Shown here: piece by piece, positions 57,592-64,000 of the stretch
How the letters are laid out: the number at the start of each line of letters is the position of its first letter
Position numbering within the stretch: position 1 is the first letter of the stretch
Assembly (NCBI GenBank): GCA_945643635.1
Contig: CALZFC010000027.1
Span: 4,406,501 to 4,470,500 of the forward strand
Length of the DNA stretch: 64,000 nucleotides
Direction: 5' to 3'
Source of the DNA: Allodiplogaster sudhausi
Lineage: Eukaryota > Nematoda > Chromadorea > Rhabditida > Diplogasteridae
Program-made: the position numbers and the translations under genes
Notes under the pieces: model-generated
Database searches by the model: none
The model's input: only the letters and a program-made list of their open reading frames with translations
Told to the model about the DNA's origin: nothing

Positions 57592-59203
57592 ATGCCTCCT
57601 TTTCGGAGGCTCGCGTCTCTTCTGGTCATCCTCGCATCCGTCCTCATTTATCTCAACATCTCAGACGGGACTGTGCACGTGCGGATCTCTGTCCACTAAG
57701 ATTAAATCTAAATTTATTTCTATATATAGTTCTATATTTAATCACAATTTTTTATAATTATTTTTGACAGATTAAAATTTTGCGTGTTAAGAAGATCAAC
57801 TGCACGGACTGGCAGACTCAGAGCGGCTCCTTCCCAGCAAACTGCTCTTCCGGGCCTCATTGTCTGCACGAAATCAAAGCGAGCACTGGCCTTTCGCAGA
57901 GTTGCCGAAAGGATGAAGGAATGATTGATCAATGCCACATATGTCAGAATTTAAATTGAACTATTTTGTTATTACTCTGTGGCCAGAAACTTTCAAACTA
58001 GTGGAAATTTTTCTACAGGTGAGAAGAGCAAGAGAGGATTCATAATAAAAAAACTCTTCATTCAATTGCACGTTTTGCTGATTGCACTTCAATAAAAAAG
58101 GGAGCAACAAAGAAGTATGGCAAATAAAACAGGCATAAATCAAATGGATTTTGTTAGAAATGTCAGTTTATTGTTTGAGATGTGATATGGCCTTTTTTAG
58201 ATTCTGATAATGGAATATTCGAGAAGGTGCTCTGTATTTGCAACGACTTCAAACTCTTCATTCGCGACATTAACGAGACCAAGGAAAGACTTGCAAACTA
58301 TGTCAAGAATTTCATGCATGCAGGAAAGAAGAGCCACGAACTGATTGCTTTTGAAAAGGTTGGCCATCTTTTCTGCATGAGATCGGTGGATTAGCTTAAC
58401 TAAAAAACTTCTAAGAAAATACTAATCTTCATACTGACTACAGTGTAGATCAAAGCAATTCAGGAGACCCCGCTGTCCACCACTGCAGAATTTACCGCTG
58501 AACAATCCACAACTACACCATCTACCGCTACCCAAAGTACCACCGCGCAGCCAACTTCTTTCAAATCGGCCGAAACGTGTGTGACTGTTCCAGTCATTGT
58601 AAAAGTCGCATTGGCGTCAATATGGACGAAGCGAGCAACTGACGCTATTTGGGTTTCGGCCTGGTGTTTTGTGCTAAATTGTCTTTGTCCTTCCTCCCAT
58701 TTTTGATCCTAAAACTCAACAGAGGTTTCTCTCCTAATATAATTTGATTGTCTTAAAAATGCACAAAACATTAAATTGAACTATGAAAGTTCAAAAAGGC
58801 ATTTCACTTACTTTCTTTTTGATAACAACATAAGCACTACAGCATCTCTACCGTCCTGCCATCTTCGACCTCCGAAGGTAGCAGCAAGGACTTGGTAAGC
58901 GGAGTAGTAACGAATGTCAAGAAAAAGTTTTTATCGAAGAATATGGGACATGACAGCAATTTTCAACGTATTATTATTCATTTCTTATGAAGGTGCTGAT
59001 CTGCGGCAGTGCGGCGAGTGCTGCGCTGACTTTGGTCGTTGCCATCGCACAAATTGTCATGTGGCAAAAATTGTCAAATTGTCATAGCCGGAAAGTACGC
59101 CATTTTGCAATGTCTTCATTTATTATTGAATGCAAAATATTTATTGAAAAAATTAAAATAAATAAAATGAACAAATAAGAGAAGACTATTTAAAGCAAAT
59201 AAA

Positions 59204-59252
<49 letters not shown>

Positions 59253-59339
59253 ATATACTTTTTACTTTAGGTGCGCTCGGGAAAGGCCGGGAAGAAGAAG
59301 TCGCTGAAGAAGGAGAAAGAATTGCCTGCGAAGGTGTAA
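57592..59339 (+). CDS. Type I membrane protein with Cys-rich and Thr-rich ectodomain (unrecognised)
   Basis: Seven exons fit in phase: 57592 to about 57678, 57771-57942, 58201-58358, 58449 to about 58598, 58835-58894, 58993-59094, 59271-59339. The N-terminus is basic then hydrophobic (FRRLASLLVILASVLIYL), a signal peptide or anchor. The next exons hold NCTDWQTQSGSFPANC, CRKDEGMIDQCHIC and KVLCICNDFKLFIRD, at least eight Cys suggesting disulfides. A mucin-like Ser/Thr stretch follows (TAEQSTTTPSTATQSTTAQP). Exon 6 is one transmembrane helix (AASAALTLVVAIAQIVM) and exon 7 a Lys-rich tail (KAGKKKSLKKEKE). The exact ends of exons 1 and 4 have alternatives. Family not recognised; a cell-surface role is inferred. 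Confidence 0.7.
59205..59258. repeat. (TA)n microsatellite in the last intron
   Basis: TA repeats of about 50 bp within the intron before the final exon of the membrane protein gene. Confidence 0.95.
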
Positions 59340-60025
59340 GAAGATTCATTCGGCAACGTCCAGCAAAGAAAAAGGAGAGGAAATGCATCGGCCCCTTTTT
59401 CCCGGTCTCCTCCTCCTCCCTGCTCCCTTTCCATTAAATAAATTTTTCATTGTTCATCGATGAATGTTCAAATTTATGTTGGGAAATGACACTATAACGA
59501 AGCCGAAAAAAATTGAGAACTTAATACTACTTGTGATTTCTCTGCTGTTATTCGGCCCCAGAGAGGAAGCTAAATACATGGAATTTTTATTCACACCGTT
59601 GTTTCACGAAAAGATCCCTTTTGTTCCCCCGGAACAAAGGGAAAAACAATACTACAGGGCGAGTACATTCTCTGGAGCATACGCCGTGCGTTCATTGAAG
59701 ATTTGGATGAGACCCGACATGTTCAGCGAAGAAAGTTGGAAAGTTGGAATCGTGTTCTCCTCTGTCAGCTTGCTGGATGCAAAGGGACTCATAATTTCAT
59801 AAGTGGCACGGAGAGAGAAGGGATTATCAAGAGCAGGAGAGGCAGATTATCAAGAGCAGAGATTGTTTTCGATCTATTCAGAATCTAGGAGGAATCAAGG
59901 ATGAAACGAAACAGAGCTAGAATTTTTTGTATGGAACTTCTATTAGAGTTGAGCTCAACACTCAATACAATTGCGTCAAGTTTCTTTTCTAGAATTATGT
60001 ACATCGGTTTTGGCCTTTTCGGTAC

Positions 60026-60047
60026 CTCAAACTTGGGTAATTCAAAT
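60026..60047 (-). other. SL1-like 22-mer followed by GT
   Basis: On the minus strand TTTGAATTACCCAAGTTTGAG is followed by GTACCG. The 17 bases AATTACCCAAGTTTGAG equal the 3' part of the nematode SL1 leader, and I count 19 of 22 matches overall; the leading GG is not conserved. No clear Sm site follows, so a functional SL RNA is doubtful. Confidence 0.35.
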
Positions 60048-60170
60048 TTCTCCGTTGACGAGCGAGTAAACTGCGCGAGCGGAGAACTCGAGTTGTTTCT
60101 GACTGTAGTGGTTGAAGGCAACGATGGAGATGATGTTGCCTCCGTGGTCGTTTTCTTTTTTTAAGGATTT

Positions 60171-60230
60171 GTTCACCTCCACTGCCGTGAACGAAATCGA
60201 GAGAATTCGTTCACGGCAGAGGAAGTGAAC
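60171..60230. repeat. Strong hairpin
   Basis: CTGCCGTGAACGAA (60182-60195) and TTCGTTCACGGCAG (60206-60219) are exact inverted arms with a 10-nt loop. Weaker outer pairing (GTTCACCTCC with GGAAGTGAAC) extends the arms to about 25 nt. Function unknown. Confidence 0.85.
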
Positions 60231-61665
60231 ATCGGCTGCGCTCTTGGAGGCGGTGGCATCCGCTACGAAGAAATTCTGCATTCTTGATCATCAGTTAAGG
60301 CACAGGACAAAGTTAAAGTCGAGTGTTTACCATTGAGCATGAGCAGGCAGATATTAAGTTTATGCCTCTGTTGACTTCGAGATGGGATGCCATCGTTTGT
60401 GGGGCTGCGAACTTGACCGGCAGTCACTATTCTGTCGAATGGGCGAGAAGCCACGCCCACGAGCCTCGCAAATCGCAAAGAGTCCCTTTTTCCATAGTTT
60501 GTCGGCCTTCGGTAAACGTCTACCTTATTCAGTTGAAACTTTTTCACGCCCTTCCCTAGTCTAATCGCATTAGAAGTGAACGAAATGGGAACACCTATCA
60601 GTAAGAACAAACTTGATAAAGAGAAAGCGATTAAAAATTGCCTCTCATTTCTTCTCGGACAGAACTCCCATATCAAACAAAGCGAACTGCGTTAGTACGG
60701 AATAAATTAAAGGGATTGCACCAATTGTCTGCTGTAATTTTTTTCTCCTATCCCAGTCCTTTTATCAACTTTTCTTTCTCTCTTCTTTTCTATATCTTTA
60801 TATCTTCATAATCAATTTCTCCTGCTCTGACTCTCGTGACTCTACTGCGTGAAGAAAAGATGAGAGGAGAAGGAAAGAATAAGAGATATGTAGCTCGAGC
60901 CCAGGAGATAGAGAGTTGTTGAAAAAAAAGAAAATGAAGAGAGCCAATATAGTAGAGTATCGATTACAAGTATTCTCGCAATACAAATATTGTATAAGAA
61001 ATTTAAAAAAAATTACTTCTAACAATAAGCAAAGAAAGTTTACAAGTTAAAATAGTTGCTTCGGCAATCTGGGACTGGGCCCGGTGGGTGAAGACAAGAT
61101 CAAAGGCACCAGCTTTCATGACTGCGGTTCTTCCAGGTAGTGGACAAATTTCGGTCGAATAACGTCACCGTTCTCGGGGACCTCCTTTTCCACTTCCACG
61201 GTTTCATTAGCATTCCGATGGCTAAAGGCGTATTAGTGATGGGGGAACGGCATTTTCCTCGTTCATTCCCAATGCAAAGCTCTGGCCAAGGTACACATTC
61301 TAAACCATTTCAACCGTTCGGACCGTTTCCAACTACTTAAAATGAGTTCACAGTCGCCAGCCAATGCATCCGGCTCTTGTCCAGATTTCCTTCGTCATTG
61401 TTAAACATTTAACAATTTTTTTGTTTGTAATTAGTTTTTCATTCAGTAGTAAATTGCTCAATATCTCTCTATTACTCTTATCGATAGATATCAATCGAAA
61501 TGTTGAAGGTGAAACTGTCAAAAATTCATGTTAGATTTCAAATTGCCCTCAAATCTCAGCATTGACGCCACGTCCGCGGAACAAAGAATGATGCCCAGGG
61601 CGTTATTATTCTTTCCTTGCTAATTTTGTGTGTTCTTTGAGTACTCCCCGAGAAGGTCAGAAAGA

Positions 61666-61929
61666 ATGAAGCTGAACGAGCTGCCGGAGCAGAAGACCAT
61701 TGTTGCTGGCTGTGGCTGTCATTTCTTGCACGGGACCCGCTTCGTCGTTCTCGCCCTCTCCCTCGCCACGCTCTCTTTCTCCATGGCAAATCCGCTCATT
61801 CTCAACTTCACAGTAAGCTCCCCCTATTCTCCACTGCCTTCGAAAACCAACAAAAGAAAGGCACTAATGTGTCCACTGGATTTTATGGCATAACTAAGGA
61901 TAAACTTCTTATCGGCTACTTTAAATGAA

Positions 61930-61989
<60 letters not shown>

Positions 61990-63984
61990 TTATTTATTTA
62001 TAATACGTAAATGCTCACTGGTAAACGGAAAAGAAATTGAGGTCATCTGCATGGAAGATGTGGTTCAAGAATATCGGCGACTCGGTGGAAACGAAACGAT
62101 TCTCAATGGTTTCTGGCATAGTTTTGAAGGACTTTTTCTTAATAATATGCTGCATGAAATCGTATTGTTCTATGGAATGAAGGAATTAATATATATAGAG
62201 AGAGATGAAAACAAAATTAACAAAAAAATGATGCGAGCCTAATTCCAGAAGAACTGCACTGGCTTGAGCATCCGGTCCGACGAAATCTCCTGTTCTCCGC
62301 GGTCGCGATGGGCAACTTTATTGGCACTCTGCCAGCAACGGCCGTCATTCAGAGGCTCGGCACGAGGCAAGCGATTTTTTTTATTTGCATTTTTTTTTGA
62401 TATTTTAAAACGAAATTAAAATTAAATTCCACATTCGTTGCGATAGAATTTATTCAAAAAAATATTTTGTAGAAACCTATTGCTGATCTACACTCTCATC
62501 TCCGCCGCTTCTACGCTCTTCTTTCCACTCGCTGTCCGGCTTGACATCTATTGGTTGCTCCTCCTCACACGCTTCTGCCAGGTGTGTGCTTCTTCATCTT
62601 CATACATATTTGGCGCGAAATTCAAATGATAATTTTTTTTCTAACTTTATTTTGTCCTAATAAGGGCATGGGCCAATCGCACGTGCTGCCTTCGATTGGC
62701 GCCTTGGCTTCAGCATGGGCGCCGCTTAGCGAGGCTGCCGTTTATATGGCCGTCTTGTCGATGTTCTACCAGGTAGCAAGGGCATTTTAGTTATTAAATA
62801 GCACTTTTTTGTGTTCATATTTTTTACGTTATTTTTATTGACTAATTTATAAGTCTCCATTTGACTAATTTTAAACTCTCCATTTGTGTAATTTTCAACT
62901 CCCAATCTCCATTTTAACACAGTTCTCATCGATCATCACGATGCCCGTCTCGGGCTTCTTTTGCGAATCCCCGGCACTCGGATGGCGCAGCGTCTTCTAT
63001 TTTCAGGTCGTCTAATTTGCCACCTCCCCTATTTTGGCTCCATTTTGTACTTGACGGGACAAGTAAATAAAAAAATTTTCTACCGTGTTAAGACTTCCAT
63101 AAAAGCCACAATTTCTCTATTCATTCGAGATTTCCCACAGGGCGCCATCACCTCTGCGCTCGCTGTCGCCTTCCGTCTTTTCTACACGAATGATCCGAAG
63201 AATCATCCGTAAGCGCTGATTTTAATTAATCAGTCAACAAAATCAATATTGGATCTGACATTATCCGTGTTTGCAGTTGCGTTTCGAGCAAGGAGAATCA
63301 ACTAATTTCATGCGGCAAGAAGGAGGGCGAATCCATGATCAAAGGGTCCATTATTTTTATCCTCTTTTTCAGAATACTTTCAAGTTATTATATTTTGCTT
63401 ATAAACTTCAAAGAACTATTCATATTCTCTCTTTCCACCCCTTCATTCATCCGTTCCTTTCCCTATACCTCTCTCTTACATGCTCTTCCACCTCTCCTGA
63501 GGATATCTCCTCTCAACCTTTTTCTCTTCCTCTCCCTCTTTCTCTGTCTCCCTCTTTCTCGCCTTCTCTCTCTCTCTCTCTCTCGCTTCCTCTTTCTCTC
63601 TCCCTCCCTTTTTCTTTCTTCCTCACTCTTATCTCTCTGTCCTCGTCTTCCTCTCTTCGTCCCTCTTTCTCTTTCTCTCTCTCCCTCTTTATCTCTCGCT
63701 CTCCTCCAGCGCCGTCCCCTATCTCTCCGTGATGACCTCTCCGACTATCCTGACCGTGTGGCTCGCCAGCGTGGGTGGCAATGCCGGCTTCTGGCTATTG
63801 GCTCAATTCGGACCGATCTACCTGAATCAGGTAAGCAAAATCTGCTATTTATAAAACTTCATTTATTTTTATAATAATTATTGATGACTTTTGATGATGA
63901 AACCGAGCAACTAAAGTGTCTATCAACGTACATACATATGTATATTAGCTGCCGCGCCTGGAACTTGCTTGCAAGATCCTGGAT
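61666..63984 (+). CDS. SLC17-like major facilitator transporter (N-terminal part, runs to window edge)
   Basis: Ten in-phase exons: 61666-61812, 62042-62108, 62249-62366, 62473-62581, 62665-62772, 62923-63006, 63141-63208, 63277-63345, 63710-63830, 63949-63984. The pattern is that of SLC17 anion transporters: N-terminal helix (FVVLALSLATLSFSMANPL), VICMED, an N-glycosylation site (GGNETI), AMGNFIGTLPATAVIQRLGTRN in the TM2-3 loop region, GMGQSHVLPSIGALASAWAPL, FGPIYLNQ and LPRLELACKIL. Intron 3 has a GC donor. After LNQ about 15 residues normally present before the ALP helix are absent, and the last exon must splice at GAT|GTGACT or stops at TGA, so the 3' end may be damaged or continue beyond 64000. 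Substrate cannot be told from sequence. Confidence 0.75.
61930..61996. repeat. (TA)n microsatellite in intron 1 of the SLC17-like gene
   Basis: About 55 bp of TA repeat followed by TTTATTTATTTAT. Confidence 0.95.
63480..63705. repeat. CT-rich polypyrimidine tract in SLC17-like intron 8
   Basis: Over 200 bp of C/T-rich sequence directly upstream of the CTCCAG acceptor. The long Ser/Leu/Pro open frames are artefacts of it. Confidence 0.9.
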
Positions 63985-64000
63985 GTGACTGTTTGAATGT

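Larger units (their letters stand above)
59340..61665. other. Mostly unassigned stretch with scattered open frames
   Basis: Open frames without recognisable domains: 59464-59802 (plus, 112 codons), 60042-60281 (minus) and 60263-60676 (minus, containing a hydrophobic run FLIAFSLSSLFLLIGVPI that could be a membrane or signal exon). At 61060-61340 (plus) are two exon-like openings, GEDKIKGTSFHDCGSS before a GTAGTG and NNVTVLGDLLFHFHGFISIP. No gene model could be closed in phase. Confidence 0.35.

Noticed and set aside
60263..60676. Possible GPI-transamidase-like membrane exon (FLLIGVPI)
   Set aside because: Only a hydrophobic run after a charged start resembles it; downstream sequence does not continue the family pattern.
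63271..63874. Long plus-strand frames across SLC17-like intron 8
   Set aside because: Polypyrimidine tract; the exons on either side splice in phase without it.

Overview
The window is eukaryotic and reads as a nematode genome. Genes are small and multi-exon, with short GT-AG introns and a few GC-AG introns. The recognisable families are nematode-typical: compact secreted C-type-lectin-like (CTLD) proteins, UDP-glucuronosyltransferase (UGT), a CX-module membrane protein, a Ly6/three-finger GPI-type protein and an SLC17-type transporter. Two loci also carry 22-nt sequences close to the SL1 spliced leader followed by GT. Genus cannot be fixed from the sequence alone.

Layout. 0-25.5 kb holds an amplified CTLD family. 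Copies 1-4 alternate in orientation (-,+,-,+), and copies 5 and 7 are isolated plus-strand genes. A second, shorter subfamily (A, B, C) lies around a very large near-perfect palindrome (about 14.8-21.67 kb, 500-bp spacer). Each palindrome arm carries one A gene, one B gene, a tRNA-Glu(CUC) and an SL1-like element. The right-arm lectin genes are open. Both left-arm copies are broken, A by a nonsense codon and B by an internal deletion. A three-unit tandem repeat of about 425 bp abuts the left end of the palindrome. Between the lectin genes are a Lys/Glu-rich gene, an unrecognised gene (about 8.2-9.2 kb) and a CX-module gene (11.3-12.1 kb).

26.5-34.7 kb: a broken UGT gene, UGT-derived relics, an intact Ly6-like gene and its truncated tandem copy. 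34.7-38.0 kb: an 11-exon asparagine synthetase on the minus strand that is complete in domain content but carries a frameshift in its tenth exon. 38-51 kb is repeat-rich: a decayed non-LTR retrotransposon, Ly6 relics, an unrecognised minus-strand gene (44.2-45.4 kb), and several copies of a unit built from a UGT intron plus the sugar-binding exon. 51.3-54.5 kb: a second UGT, also damaged but at different sites from the first. 57.6-59.3 kb: a type I membrane protein with a Cys-rich and Thr-rich ectodomain. 61.7 kb to the end: an SLC17-like transporter running to the right edge.

Themes. The window is dominated by duplication followed by decay: inverted duplications among the lectins, tandem and dispersed duplication of UGT pieces, and tandem Ly6 copies. 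Intact lectin copies share a conserved TATA box and an almost invariant five-exon structure, which suggests a co-expressed secreted family. All gene models here were built by hand from splice signals, reading-frame phase and paralogue comparison. No database search was possible.
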